A stretch of 64,000 bases of DNA from Ornithinimicrobium tianjinense (GTDB lineage Bacteria > Actinomycetota > Actinomycetes > Actinomycetales > Dermatophilaceae), in assembly GCF_014636495.1 (NCBI RefSeq), contig NZ_BMEM01000002.1, positions 353,320 through 417,319 on the forward strand. The letters run 5' to 3'. Shown here piece after piece: positions 49,350 through 59,606 of this stretch; position 1 is the stretch's first letter, and each line of letters begins with the position of its first letter. The notes below the pieces were generated by a model. That model saw only the letters and a list, made by a program, of their open reading frames with translations, did no database searches and was not told the origin of the DNA. The position numbers and the translations under genes are program-made.

Positions 49350-49951
49350 CGCGGGCTCCCCTCGGCCCAGCGCCGTCGCAGCTCGCGGAGAGCCCGCATC
49401 TGGGTGACGCGCACTGACACCGCGGTCATCCCCAGGGCGTCGGCGGTCTCCTGAGCCGACATGCCGACCGCGACCCGCAGGACGAGGACCTCCCGCTGCC
49501 GGGGCGGGAGCGACTCCATCAGGACCCACGCCCGGGACGCCTCGTCGCGGGCGACCACGTCGTGCTCGTGGCTGTCGACCGGCTCGTCGAAGAGGTCCGA
49601 GGCGGCGTGGTCGACCGTGACCGGCCCATGCGCGAACGCCCGTTGGGCGTCGGCCACCTTGCGGGCAGCGATGCGATAGACGAAGGCCTCGAACGGCAGG
49701 CCACGTTCCTCGTAGCGGGGCAGGGCCCGCAGGACGCCGAGGCAGACCTCCTGGGCCACGTCGTCGCTGACTTCGATCGCGGACGGGTAGGTGCCCAGCC
49801 GGGCCCGGGCGTAGCGGTGGGCGATGCGGTGCACCTGCACGAGCAGCTCGCTGGACGCGCGCTCCTCCCCCTGCCGGGCGGCGGGGACGAGGGCGCGCAG
49901 CTCCTGGACCCCGGCAGCACCGATCGGTGCCTCGAGCTGGACAAGCGACAC
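49346..49951 (-). CDS. ECF-type RNA polymerase sigma factor, SigD-like
   Basis: 201 residues. Region 2 (LLVQVHRIAHRYARARLG...DDVAQEVCLGVLRALPRYEERGLPFEAFVYRIAARKVADAQR, seen in pieces) and region 4 (MESLPPRQREVLVLRVAVGMSAQETADALGMTAVSVRVTQMRAL) are complete. It fits the SigD group by content and by its place between guaB and whiB/groEL. GTG start with GAAGGG upstream. Overlap with the anti-sigma-like gene implies stoichiometric production. Confidence 0.82.
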   Translation of the reverse strand: MSLVQLEAPIGAAGVQELRALVPAARQGEERASSELLVQVHRIAHRYARARLGTYPSAIEVSDDVAQEVCLGVLRALPRYEERGLPFEAFVYRIAARKVADAQRAFAHGPVTVDHAASDLFDEPVDSHEHDVVARDEASRAWVLMESLPPRQREVLVLRVAVGMSAQETADALGMTAVSVRVTQMRALRELRRRWAEGSPR

Positions 49952-50067
49952 TGACAGTCCCTTCCCGCGGATCCGCCCCTGCCAGGCGGCTTCCGCTTAG
50001 CATGACACAGGACGTCGCGTGTGCCATGGCCCAGCGGGGGCGGGTTCTCGCACCGACGTCTCCGAAC

Positions 50068-50073
50068 TACACT
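50068..50073 (+). promoter_or_regulatory. Probable -10 box TACACT upstream of whiB
   Basis: TACACT lies 30 bp before the GTG start, leaving room for a leader of about 25 nt with GAGGAG ribosome binding site. Confidence 0.45.
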
Positions 50074-50103
50074 GAACGTGCCTGTCGAGAGGAGTACTCC
50101 GAG

Positions 50104-50457
50104 GTGGCAGACGCCGTCAATCAACCAGGACCGGTCGCCGAGCTGTGGGAGTGGCAGTACCAGGGGGCCTGCAGGACCGCGAGCCCCGAGGTCTTTTTTC
50201 ACCCCGAGGGAGAGCGCGGTCCCGCGCGCCGTCGGCGTGACGAGCGCGCCAAGCAGGTCTGCGCGACCTGCCCCGTGCTCCTCGAGTGCCGCACCCAGGC
50301 GCTCGAGGCCAGAGAGCCCTACGGCGTGTGGGGAGGGATGACCGAGGACGAGCGTCAGGCCTACCACGACGCCGTCGACGCGGGTGAGACCCCGGTCCTC
50401 CCGGAGATCACCGCTCGCCCCGCGACCTCTCCACTCACCACCCCCGAGGCGTCCTAG
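50104..50457 (+). CDS. WhiB-family iron-sulfur transcription factor (WhiB3/WhiD position)
   Basis: 117 residues. Four cluster cysteines: Cys23, Cys53, Cys56 and Cys62 (GAC...CATCPVLLEC), followed by the GVWGGMTEDER turn and a basic region between (RRRRDERAK), all hallmarks of Wbl proteins that bind [4Fe-4S] and contact the main sigma factor. Its place beside groEL and the sigD-like gene corresponds to mycobacterial WhiB3; orthology is inferred from synteny. GTG start at 50104 with GAGGAG at 9 nt. A T6 run (GTC TTT TTT) occurs in the codons for Val-Phe-Phe, unusual here. Confidence 0.9.
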   Translation: MADAVNQPGPVAELWEWQYQGACRTASPEVFFHPEGERGPARRRRDERAKQVCATCPVLLECRTQALEAREPYGVWGGMTEDERQAYHDAVDAGETPVLPEITARPATSPLTTPEAS

Positions 50458-50479
50458 CGATCGCCACGGACAGCCCATG

Positions 50480-50526
50480 ACGCGGTCGGCCCCCGCACCC
50501 TGACCGGGTGCGGGGGCCGACCGCGT
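50480..50526. terminator. Perfect 21-bp bidirectional terminator
   Basis: A perfect 21-bp stem with TGACC loop between the convergent whiB and groEL genes; the longest hairpin noticed in the window. Confidence 0.88.
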
Positions 50527-50537
50527 CACTGCGTGGG

Positions 50538-52154
<1,617 letters not shown>

Positions 52155-52184
52155 TCAGCTCCTTTCGGTATGACGTGTGCACGC

Positions 52185-52233
52185 ACCCACGCCCCGCCCA
52201 CCTCGGCGTCGGCCGGGCGCGCGGGGCGTGGGT
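52185..52233 (-). terminator. Hairpin between groES and groEL
   Basis: A perfect 13-bp stem (ACCCACGCCCCGC and complement) with a 23-nt loop in the 126-bp gap. It may act as a partial terminator or RNA-processing site that sets the groES:groEL ratio. Confidence 0.6.
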
Positions 52234-52274
52234 CAGGCTGGGATGTCAGCGGTCAGCCGACGAAGGACGGTGAC

Positions 52275-52571
52275 TCAGCCGACGATGGCGAGGACGTCGC
52301 GCGCCGAGAGGATCAGGTACTCGGTGCCGCCGTGCTTGACCTCGGTGCCGCCGTACTTGCTGTAGAGGACGCGGTCGCCGACCTTGACGTCCATGGGCAC
52401 GCGCTCGTCGCCGTCCTCGTTCCAGCGGCCCGGGCCGACGGCCAGGACCTCGCCCTCCTGGGGCTTCTCCTTGGCGGTGTCCGGGATGACGAGGCCGGAC
52501 GCGGTGGTCTGCTCGGCCTCGACGGTCTTGACGACGATGCGGTCCTCGAGGGGCTTGATGGAAACCGACAC
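52275..52571 (-). CDS. groES: Co-chaperonin GroES
   Basis: 98 residues, normal length. Heptameric lid of Gro[13 protein letters not shown] start, mobile loop [23 protein letters not shown], and [27 protein letters not shown] start with GGGAAGGG upstream. The ~150-nt leader begins at a CIRCE-controlled promoter. Confidence 0.97.
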   Translation of the reverse strand: MSVSIKPLEDRIVVKTVEAEQTTASGLVIPDTAKEKPQEGEVLAVGPGRWNEDGDERVPMDVKVGDRVLYSKYGGTEVKHGGTEYLILSARDVLAIVG

Positions 52572-52697
52572 GGTTACCCTTCCCTTTCGTTCTGCCGGGC
52601 GGCCTGACGGCCCCGGCGTGGTGGTGTGAGATGGTGCTCAGGACTCGTCCTCCACCAGGTGGGCCGCCGTCGCGGGGGTCAGCCTGCCGGTGGACGA

Positions 52698-52724
52698 CTG
52701 GCACTTGCGTGCCGAGAGTGCTAA
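52698..52724 (-). promoter_or_regulatory. CIRCE operator (downstream copy)
   Basis: CTGGCACTT-N9-GAGTGCTAA, one perfect and one degenerate half of the HrcA-binding CIRCE element (TTAGCACTC-N9-GAGTGCTAA). It lies around the expected transcription start. Confidence 0.85.
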
Positions 52725-52729
52725 GTGGA

Positions 52730-52758
52730 AATCTAGGCCGGTCTTAGCACTCGGTCAA
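52730..52758 (-). promoter_or_regulatory. groES promoter TTGACC-N17-TAGATT
   Basis: On the minus strand, -35 TTGACC (52753-52758) and -10 TAGATT (52730-52735) are 17 bp apart: a near-ideal housekeeping promoter, sandwiched between two CIRCE elements. Confidence 0.8.
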
Positions 52759-52770
52759 GCCGAGTGCCAG
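52744..52770 (-). promoter_or_regulatory. CIRCE operator (upstream copy)
   Basis: TTAGCACTC-N9-GAGTGCCAG; the 9-bp centre contains the -35 hexamer. HrcA bound here would block RNA polymerase until heat or folding stress inactivates it. Confidence 0.9.
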
Positions 52771-52814
52771 TGACGGACGGCACAGCCGTGAGGACCACGA
52801 CGCCGGCCCTCCGC

Positions 52815-54080
52815 TCAGAGCGCCCACTCCAGCGGCTGCAGGATGCGCTCGGCCGCGCGGTAGTGCCACGGACGACCCTGCCACTCCTCCATGGTCATCT
52901 CCCGGCAGCGCTGCAGGTCGCGCCGGAAGATCTCCTCCATGTGCGCCGCCTGCGTGTCGTCCACGAGCTCGAGGTTGATCTCGTAGTTGCCGACCAGCGA
53001 GAGCCGGTCGATGTTGGCGGTGCCGATCGTGGCCCAGACCCCGTCGATGGTGGCGGTCTTGGCGTGCACCATCACGTCCTGGTAGAGGAAGATCCGCACA
53101 CCTCCCGCGAGCAGGTCGTGCCAGTAGTAGCGAGCGACGACGTCCGCCAGGATGTGGTTGGAGCGCTCCGGCATGATCACCCGCACGTCGACCCCGCGGG
53201 CGGCCACCTTGAGCAGGGTGTCGAGGATCTCCCGGTCCGGGATGAAGTAGCCCTGCGTGATCCAGACGCGGTCGGTCGCGCGGTCGATGGCCTCCAGGTA
53301 GAGCGCCCGCACCGGGTAGACGAGCCGGCTGGGCTCGTTGCGGGCCGCGCGGATCGCGGCGTTCCAGTGGGGCGACCCCGAGTCGGGCAGCTCGGGCAGC
53401 TCGGCCCGCCGGTGGCGGTTCCAGAAGTCCACGAACGCGTTCTGCAGCTCCCACACGGACGGCCCCTCGAGCTGCACGTGGGTGTCGCGCCAGTGCGTGG
53501 CGTACAGCGACCCGATGTTGTAGCCCCCGACGAAGCCCACCCGTCCGTCCACGACGAGGATCTTGCGGTGGTCCCGGCCGCTGCGGCGGAAGTCGATGAT
53601 CGGCAGGCCGGAGCGCACCACCGGGAAGCGCAGCACGTGGACCGGGTCGGGGAAGCGGATGAACTCCCTCGGCACGACGAGGTTGGCGAAGCCGTCGTAG
53701 ACGACGCAGACCAGCACCCCCCGCTCGGCCGCCCGCACGACCGCTTCCTTGAACGCCTGACCGGTCTCGTCGCCCTTCCAGATGTAGGACGCGAGGTAGA
53801 TGAACTCCTCGGCCGAGTCGATGGCGGCCAGCATGTCGTCGTACAGGTCCTGGCCGTAGGTGTAGGTCGTGGTGACGTCGTCGCCCACCCTGGCGCGCAG
53901 CGGGGGGTCCGCCGGAGCCGTGGGCTCGTCGGTGCGGCGCCGCTTGCGGACGGCGTCGCCGGCCATCAGCCCGACCGCCACGGTCAGCTGGGCAGCGACA
54001 CCGAGACCGGCCCCCCGCACGGCATACCTCCGCACGCGGCGGAGCAGTCCGCGATCCCGGCTGGTCAGCGTGAGGCGCAT
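52815..54080 (-). CDS. Phospholipase D-family cardiolipin synthase
   Basis: 421 residues. Two HKD motifs: His171-Arg-Lys173...Asp178 (HRKILVVDGRVGFVGG) and a later HAKTATIDG. One hydrophobic helix near residues 20-42, flanked by Arg, anchors it in the membrane. This matches bacterial cardiolipin synthases joining two phosphatidylglycerols or using CDP-DAG. ATG 54080 is set by TAGATT 7 nt upstream; the earlier open frame overlaps the divergent gene. C-terminal EEIFRRDLQRC...MTMEEWQGRPW is family-typical. Confidence 0.88.
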   Translation of the reverse strand: MRLTLTSRDRGLLRRVRRYAVRGAGLGVAAQLTVAVGLMAGDAVRKRRRTDEPTAPADPPLRARVGDDVTTTYTYGQDLYDDMLAAIDSAEEFIYLASYIWKGDETGQAFKEAVVRAAERGVLVCVVYDGFANLVVPREFIRFPDPVHVLRFPVVRSGLPIIDFRRSGRDHRKILVVDGRVGFVGGYNIGSLYATHWRDTHVQLEGPSVWELQNAFVDFWNRHRRAELPELPDSGSPHWNAAIRAARNEPSRLVYPVRALYLEAIDRATDRVWITQGYFIPDREILDTLLKVAARGVDVRVIMPERSNHILADVVARYYWHDLLAGGVRIFLYQDVMVHAKTATIDGVWATIGTANIDRLSLVGNYEINLELVDDTQAAHMEEIFRRDLQRCREMTMEEWQGRPWHYRAAERILQPLEWAL

Positions 54081-54087
54081 GACGGTC

Positions 54088-54093
54088 AATCTA
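54088..54093 (-). promoter_or_regulatory. -10 box TAGATT, leaderless start of the cardiolipin synthase-like gene
   Basis: TAGATT on the minus strand with seven bases to ATG 54080. Confidence 0.55.
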
Positions 54094-54099
54094 CCCAGC

Positions 54100-54105
54100 G
54101 ACAAT
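54100..54105 (+). promoter_or_regulatory. -10-like box GACAAT, possible leaderless start of the methyltransferase gene
   Basis: GACAAT, six bases, then GTG 54112. It departs from TANNNT at the first base, but the spacing fits the other leaderless starts. Confidence 0.35.
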
Positions 54106-54111
54106 GGACCG

Positions 54112-55371
54112 GTGACCGACGACGACCCCGCACCGCCCGGCCCCGGCGGCACCGCCGCGCTGATGGCCCGGCTCGCCGCCCCCGAGGGACGGGCGCTGCT
54201 GGCCTCCCTCCCCCGGTATGACGAGGGTCAGGTCATCGCGCTGTCCGCCCGGTTGCGTGCCGAGGGCGTGGACCCGGCCCTGGTGTCGGCGGCGCTCACG
54301 CAGTCCCGGCTGCGGGCGCGCGCCCGTGACCGGCTCGGGCCGCTGGCCGACACCCTGCTCCTCACGACGGACGGCCTCGAGCAGGCGACGCGCACAGCCG
54401 TTGCGGAGCGGCACGCGCAGAGGTTCGTCGAGGCGGGCGTGCAGCACGTCTGGGACCTGGGCAGCGGGCTGGGTCTGGACGCCCTGGCGCTCGCCCGGGC
54501 CGGGCTCGCGGTGACCGCCGTCGAACGCGACGAGACCGTGGCCGTCGCCGCAGCGGCCAACCTCGCGCCGTACCCGCGGGCGAGGGTCGTGCAGGCGGAC
54601 GCCACCACGGTCGAGGTGCCCCCGGGCGACGGAGCCTGGCTCGACCCCGCGCGCCGCCGGCCCGGCGTCGCCGACGCGCGCGGCCGCACCCGTCGCCTCT
54701 TCCGGCTCAGCGAGCTCACGCCCAGCTGGGAGCACGTCCGGGCGGTCGGTCGCACGGCCCGCGCGACCGGGGCCAAGCTCTCCCCCGGCTTCTCGGCCGC
54801 CGACCTGCCCACCGGCGCCGAGGCCGAGTGGGTCTCGGTGGACGGCGAGGTCGTCGAGTGCGTGGTGTGGTGGGGCGGCGCCGTGCGACGACCGGGCGTG
54901 AGCGCCGTCGTCGGGGCGGGCGGATCATGGGTCACCGTGCGACCGGCTGCCGCCCCGCCGGAGCCGCTGACCGCACAGGACCAGGTCGGGCCGTGGCTGG
55001 CCGAGCCCGACCGGGCCGTCCTTGCGGCGGGGCTGGCCCCGTCCTGCGCGGAGGCCGTCGGCGGTCGTGAGCTGGACGCGGACGTCGGCTACGTCAGCGC
55101 GCCGGCGCCGGTCGCCCTGCCCTGGGTGCGGTGGTTCGCGGTGGACGAGGTGCTGCCCCTGCACGCCAAGGTGGTGCGCGCCTGGCTCCGGGAGCGCGGC
55201 ATCGCGCGGGTCACGCTGAAGAAGCGCGGCGTGCCCACCGACCCGGACCGTTTCCGTGCCGACCTGCGGCTGCGCGGCGGCCGGGGAGCGGCGGAGGCCA
55301 CGCTCGTGCTGACCAGGGTCGCGGGGACGCCCTCCGCGATCGTCGTCAGGCCCGCGGCGCCAGGGCGGTGA
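54112..55371 (+). CDS. SAM-dependent methyltransferase with THUMP-like C-terminal domain
   Basis: 419 residues. An N-terminal helical part (LMARLAAPEGRALLASLP) precedes the Rossmann domain: VWDLGSGLGLDALALARAG (SAM loop), VTAVERDE, VVQADATTVEVPPGDGAWLDPARR (D-P-A-R replaces the usual N-P-P-Y). The C-terminal part (about 330-410; RWFAVDEVLPLHAKVVRAWLRERGIARVTLKKRG) fits the THUMP-like domain. An RNA methyltransferase role is likely from the domain pair, target unknown. The 3' end overlaps the convergent trkA-like gene by 26 bp. Confidence 0.82.
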   Translation: MTDDDPAPPGPGGTAALMARLAAPEGRALLASLPRYDEGQVIALSARLRAEGVDPALVSAALTQSRLRARARDRLGPLADTLLLTTDGLEQATRTAVAERHAQRFVEAGVQHVWDLGSGLGLDALALARAGLAVTAVERDETVAVAAAANLAPYPRARVVQADATTVEVPPGDGAWLDPARRRPGVADARGRTRRLFRLSELTPSWEHVRAVGRTARATGAKLSPGFSAADLPTGAEAEWVSVDGEVVECVVWWGGAVRRPGVSAVVGAGGSWVTVRPAAAPPEPLTAQDQVGPWLAEPDRAVLAAGLAPSCAEAVGGRELDADVGYVSAPAPVALPWVRWFAVDEVLPLHAKVVRAWLRERGIARVTLKKRGVPTDPDRFRADLRLRGGRGAAEATLVLTRVAGTPSAIVVRPAAPGR

Positions 55372-56041
55372 AGCGCTCGACGTCGGCGATGCGGCCCGAG
55401 AGGACCAGCTCGTCGCCCCGGTGCACCACGGTCTCGGGCACGGCATACGTGAACGGCTCGCCCGGCCGCTTGACCCCGACGACCGTGATGGTGTGCTTCC
55501 TGCGGACGGCCGACTCGGACAGCGGACGATCCCACGTCTCCTCGGGCGCGTAGCACCGGGCGATCGCGAACTCGTCCTCGAACTCCAGGTAGTCCGAGAG
55601 CCCGCCCGTGACCATGTGACCCACCCGCTGACCCATGACGTGCTCGGGGTAGATCACATGGGTCGCCCCGATGCTCGTGAGGATCTTGCCGTGCTTGCGG
55701 CTGATGGCCTTGGCGTAGATCGTGTCGACCCCCGCCTCCGCCAGCGTGATGACCGACAGGACGCTCGCCTCGATGTCCGAGCCGATGGCGACCACGGCCC
55801 GGGTCAGGTCGCCTGCGCCCAGCTGACGCATCGCCTCCCCGTCGGTGGCGTCGGCCCGGACCGTGTGGGTGAACTCGTCGGCGTACTCCTGGACGCGGGC
55901 CTCGTCGGTGTCGACCGCGAGCACCTCGACGCCCTGGCGGACGAGCGACTCGCACACGGCGCTGCCGAAGCGACCCAGGCCGACGACGAGGACGGGATCG
56001 GTGCTCGCCGCGCGGGCCTGCTTGCTGAACCTAGCCAACAA
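55346..56041 (-). CDS. Potassium uptake regulator TrkA/KtrA (RCK)
   Basis: 231 residues. RCK_N domain with LVVGLGRFGSAVCESLV nucleotide loop and VDTDEARVQEY acidic end of strand 2; RCK_C from about residue 145 to the end. A cytosolic ring gating the membrane subunit encoded just upstream. TTG start at 56041 with GGAGGAG about 7 nt ahead; overlaps the membrane gene by 11 nt. Confidence 0.92.
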   Translation of the reverse strand: MLARFSKQARAASTDPVLVVGLGRFGSAVCESLVRQGVEVLAVDTDEARVQEYADEFTHTVRADATDGEAMRQLGAGDLTRAVVAIGSDIEASVLSVITLAEAGVDTIYAKAISRKHGKILTSIGATHVIYPEHVMGQRVGHMVTGGLSDYLEFEDEFAIARCYAPEETWDRPLSESAVRRKHTITVVGVKRPGEPFTYAVPETVVHRGDELVLSGRIADVERFTALAPRA

Positions 56042-57368
56042 TGGGTCTCTCCTCCGGGAGTCGGTAGTGCCGGTGACGGGTGTTGAGGGCGATGGCGCTG
56101 GCGACCGTGATGGTGCCGACGCGCCCCAGGAACATCAGGACCATGAGGAGGACCTGCCCGGCCGCCGGCAGCTGGGCGGTGATGCCGGTCGACAGGCCGA
56201 CCGTCGCGAAGGCCGAGATCACCTCGAAGCCCAGGTCCAACGACGGGATGTCGGTGAGCATCATGAGCACCAGCGTCGAACCGATGACCAGGCCCACCGC
56301 GAGGAGGGCGACCGTCAGGGCCTGCCGCTGGACCGGCGCGGCGACCCTGCGCTGGCCGATGACGACATCGGGTTCACCGCGCACCTCGGCCCAGATCACC
56401 GCGGCGAGCAGGAGGAAGGTCGTCACCTTCACACCACCTGCCGTGCCGGCGCTCCCGCCCCCGATGAACATCAGCACCATGGTGATCGCCTCCGTCTCCT
56501 CGGTGACGTGGGCGTAGTCGACCGCGTTGAAGCCGGCCGTGCGGGGGAAGACGCCACCCGCGAGCGCCCCGACCGCCTGCTGGGCCGGCGGGAGGTGGGC
56601 CAGCGTGCCCCCGGCCGCCCCCTCGAAGAACCAGAACGCCAGGATGCCCAGCACGAACAGGGTCGAGGTGCCCCACACCGTGAGGCGGGTGTGCACGCTC
56701 CACCGTCGGGCGGGCGCTCCGGACAGCAGCTCGCGCAGGACCGGGAAGCCCAGGCCGCCGAGGATCAGCGCCAGGCAGAGAGGACCGATGATCCAGAGGT
56801 CGCCCACGAAGCCGATGACGTTGTCGGTGTAGAGCGCGAAGCCGGCGTTGTTGAACGACGACACGGCGTGGAACAGACCGTGCCAGACCGCCGTCCCCCA
56901 GCCCATCCCGTAACCCAGGGCGAAGCGCAGGGTCAGCAGCACCGCGATGAACGCCTCGATGGTGAGCGCGAGACCGACGATCCGCAGGACCACCCTGCGC
57001 ACGTCACCCAGGTCCAGGCTGTGCGAGTCAGCCTGCGCGGCCAGGGAGGTCCGCAGCCCGAGCCGGCCGCGGACGGTGAGGGCGAGCAGCGTCGCCAGCG
57101 TCATCACGCCGATCCCGCCGACCTGGATGAGCCCCATGATGACCACCTGGCCGAAGGGCGACCAGTAGGTCGCGGTGTCGACCGTGATGAGCCCGGTCAC
57201 GCAGGTCGCGGAGACGGTGGTGAAGGCGGCGACGAGCAGGTCGGCGGGTGCGCCCTCGGCGCGCGAGACGGGCAGGAGGAGCAGGACCGTGCCCACCACC
57301 ATCTGCAGGAGGAAGCCGAGGCTCACCAGCCGCGCAGGGTGGCTCAGGACGCGTCGCACGAGCGGCAA
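56031..57368 (-). CDS. Potassium transporter membrane subunit TrkH/KtrB
   Basis: 445 residues, four pore repeats. Selectivity-loop sequences: TVSATCVTGL, AVSSFNNAGF, FPRTAGFNAVD and AFATVGLSTGI; the central intramembrane gate region is FIGGGSAGTAGGVKV. Takes up K+ with the RCK subunit. Start is uncertain: TTG 57368 gives the full open frame, GTG 57359 is a shorter in-frame option; neither has a strong ribosome binding site. Follows tsaD by 35 bp on the same strand. Confidence 0.92.
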   Translation of the reverse strand: MPLVRRVLSHPARLVSLGFLLQMVVGTVLLLLPVSRAEGAPADLLVAAFTTVSATCVTGLITVDTATYWSPFGQVVIMGLIQVGGIGVMTLATLLALTVRGRLGLRTSLAAQADSHSLDLGDVRRVVLRIVGLALTIEAFIAVLLTLRFALGYGMGWGTAVWHGLFHAVSSFNNAGFALYTDNVIGFVGDLWIIGPLCLALILGGLGFPVLRELLSGAPARRWSVHTRLTVWGTSTLFVLGILAFWFFEGAAGGTLAHLPPAQQAVGALAGGVFPRTAGFNAVDYAHVTEETEAITMVLMFIGGGSAGTAGGVKVTTFLLLAAVIWAEVRGEPDVVIGQRRVAAPVQRQALTVALLAVGLVIGSTLVLMMLTDIPSLDLGFEVISAFATVGLSTGITAQLPAAGQVLLMVLMFLGRVGTITVASAIALNTRHRHYRLPEERPIVG

Positions 57369-57403
57369 TGATCCGCGCCCGGAGCGCGGCGCGCAACCGG
57401 CGC

Positions 57404-58450
57404 TCAGCTGCTGACCTGCTCCACGGGCTGGCTGGAGTCGGCGGGCAGGTCCAGGCGGGAGGCCTGGCGGCCCTTGCTGACCATCTGGGCGCCAAGCGCC
57501 GCGACCATCGCCCCGTTGTCGGTGCAGAGACCCGGGCGCGGCACCCGCAGCCGGATGCCGTGGGCGTCACAGCGCTCCTGGGCGAGCGCCCGCAGCCGGC
57601 TGTTCGCCGCGACGCCACCGCCGATCAGCAGGTCGTCCACCCCGTGCTCCCGACACGCAGCCACCGCCTTGCGGGTCAGCACGTCGACGACGGCCTCCTG
57701 GAAGCTCGCCGCGACGTCTGCCACCGGCACCGGCTCCCCCGCCGCCTCGCGCGCCTGGACCCAGCGGGCGACCGCGGTCTTCAGCCCGGAGAAGGAGTAG
57801 TCGAAGCGGTGCCGCTCCAGGTCACGCCCGCTCGTCAGACCGCGCGGGAAGTCGATCGCGACCCGGTCTCCCTCGCGCGCCACCCGGTCGACGTGAGGAC
57901 CGCCAGGAAAGGGCAGCCCGAGCAGCCGGGCGACCTTGTCGAAGGCCTCCCCGGCCGCGTCGTCGATCGTCGACCCCAGGCTGCGGATGTCGTGGGTGAC
58001 GTCGGGGACGAGCAGCAGGTTGGAGTGCCCGCCGCTCACGAGCAGACCCATCGTCGGCTCGGGCAGGGGGCCGTGCTCGACGATGTCCACCGCGACGTGG
58101 GCCGCCAGGTGGTTGACGCCGTAGATCGGCACCCCCAGGCCCACCGCGAGCGCCTTGGCCGCCGCCACGCCGACGAGCAGCGCGCCGGCCAGGCCGGGAC
58201 CGGCCGTCACCGAGATCGCGTCGAGGTCCTCGAGACGGACCCCGGCGTCCCGGCAGGCCCGCTCGACGGTGGGCACCATCGCCTCCAGGTGGGCGCGGCT
58301 GGCGACCTCCGGCACGACACCCCCGAACCGGGCGTGCTCGTCGACGCTGCTGGCCACGGCGTCGACGAGCAACGTCTGGCCGCGCACGATCCCGACGCCG
58401 GTCTCGTCGCAGCTGGTCTCGATCCCCAGGACCAGGGGTTGCTCGCTCAC
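57404..58450 (-). CDS. tsaD: tRNA threonylcarbamoyladenosine transferase TsaD
   Basis: 348 residues. Transfers threonylcarbamoyl to A37 of ANN-decoding tRNAs. [14 protein letters not shown] at the N-terminus, [15 protein letters not shown], metal-binding [18 protein letters not shown], and [14 protein letters not shown] start overlaps the rimI stop (GTGA). The tsaB-rimI-tsaD order is conserved in actinobacteria; tsaE and tsaC are not in this window. Confidence 0.96.
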   Translation of the reverse strand: MSEQPLVLGIETSCDETGVGIVRGQTLLVDAVASSVDEHARFGGVVPEVASRAHLEAMVPTVERACRDAGVRLEDLDAISVTAGPGLAGALLVGVAAAKALAVGLGVPIYGVNHLAAHVAVDIVEHGPLPEPTMGLLVSGGHSNLLLVPDVTHDIRSLGSTIDDAAGEAFDKVARLLGLPFPGGPHVDRVAREGDRVAIDFPRGLTSGRDLERHRFDYSFSGLKTAVARWVQAREAAGEPVPVADVAASFQEAVVDVLTRKAVAACREHGVDDLLIGGGVAANSRLRALAQERCDAHGIRLRVPRPGLCTDNGAMVAALGAQMVSKGRQASRLDLPADSSQPVEQVSS

Positions 58451-58902
58451 GACAGCTCCTTGCGCATGATCAGGGCGTCCACGGACGGGCCTCCGTCCGC
58501 GGACCGGTAGTAGCCGGACCGGGTGTGCACCACCGCGTAGCCTCGGGACCCGTAGAGCCCACGCGCCGGACCGTTGTCCGCGCGGACCTCGAGCATGACG
58601 GCGGCGGCTCCCGCCGCCCTGGCGCGGGTATGCAGCTCCTCCAGCAGGTGCGCGCCGAGCCCGGTGCCGCGTCGGTCGGGGTGGACCGTCACCGTCATCA
58701 CGTCCGCGACGTCCCCGGCCAGGTCAAGCCCTGCATAGCCCACGACGCGGTGCTCGTCGATCGCGACGACGTAGCTGCGTCGCGGCCGCGCCGCGTGCTC
58801 GGCCCAGAAGGTGGCCGGGGGCCAGGCGTCGGCCGGGAAGGACCGCGCCTCGATCTCGGCCATCGGTGCCAGGTCCCGCCAGTCGGCGTCCCGCAGCCTC
58901 AT
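58447..58902 (-). CDS. rimI: RimI-type N-acetyltransferase
   Basis: 151 residues, GNAT fold. Acetyl-CoA loop in [18 protein letters not shown], strand [25 protein letters not shown]-terminal [16 protein letters not shown] is typical of RimI. It acetylates protein N-termini (S18 in E. coli); target here unproven. Sits between tsaB and tsaD with 4-nt overlaps on both sides. Confidence 0.92.
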   Translation of the reverse strand: MRLRDADWRDLAPMAEIEARSFPADAWPPATFWAEHAARPRRSYVVAIDEHRVVGYAGLDLAGDVADVMTVTVHPDRRGTGLGAHLLEELHTRARAAGAAAVMLEVRADNGPARGLYGSRGYAVVHTRSGYYRSADGGPSVDALIMRKELS

Positions 58903-59594
58903 CGGGTCGGCCCGGCCGGCACGTTGGCCACCGCGTCCGGGCGGCGCAGGTAGAGCGGCTCCGGGGCCAGGAGCCCGCGGTCCGGACCGGCGTGGGCGTC
59001 GGGATGGTCCCCGGAGCGCAGGGCGACGGCGAGGTCGGCCAGGGCCACGGGGTCGACGTCGCGGGGAGCGTCCGGGACGGCCCGGGGCAGCGCCTCGGCA
59101 TACAGCTGGGCACCTCGCCCGACCACGGGGAGCGAGCGGACCTCCTCGGGGAGGTCCTGCGCGCGGGCGACGGCAGGCCCGGTGACCCGCCGCGCCGCCG
59201 AGCCGTCAAGGTGGTAGGTGGCCCAGTAGACCTCCTTGCGCCGTGCGTCGGTCGCGACGAGCAGCGGACCGACGTGCCGGCCGACGAGGTCATGGGCGAG
59301 CGCGTCCAGCGAGCAGATCCCGCGGGGCGTGGGCAGTCCGAGGGCGTGCGCCAGGACCAGTGCGGTCACGACGCCGACCCGCAGACCGGTGAACGGCCCG
59401 GGACCGGTGCCGCAGACGATCTCCGCCAGCTCCCGCCGGTCGACACCGGCGTCCTGCAGGACCTGCTGGACCGCCGGGGCGAGCAGCTCCCCGTGCCGTC
59501 GGGCGTCCTCGTGCCGCACGGCGGCCAGCACCGAGGTCCCGTCGTGGACGGCGGCGCCGATGACGGTCGTGGAGGTGTCGATGGCGAGCAGCAC
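58899..59594 (-). CDS. tsaB: tRNA threonylcarbamoyladenosine biosynthesis protein TsaB
   Basis: 231 residues; inactive TsaD paralogue that scaffolds the complex. LLAIDTSTTVIGAAVHDG start, HGELLAPAVQQVL, GTGPGPFTGLRVGVVTALVLAHALG and ATDARRKEVYWA are typical. GTG start is 6 nt from TAATCT, so the tsaB-rimI-tsaD unit (perhaps with trkH-trkA) is headed by a leaderless transcript. Confidence 0.93.
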   Translation of the reverse strand: MLLAIDTSTTVIGAAVHDGTSVLAAVRHEDARRHGELLAPAVQQVLQDAGVDRRELAEIVCGTGPGPFTGLRVGVVTALVLAHALGLPTPRGICSLDALAHDLVGRHVGPLLVATDARRKEVYWATYHLDGSAARRVTGPAVARAQDLPEEVRSLPVVGRGAQLYAEALPRAVPDAPRDVDPVALADLAVALRSGDHPDAHAGPDRGLLAPEPLYLRRPDAVANVPAGPTR

Positions 59595-59600
59595 CCGCCC

Positions 59601-59606
59601 AGATTA
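59601..59606 (-). promoter_or_regulatory. -10 box TAATCT, leaderless start of tsaB operon
   Basis: TAATCT on the minus strand, six bases from GTG 59594, overlapping the stop codon of the HD-domain gene upstream. Confidence 0.6.
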
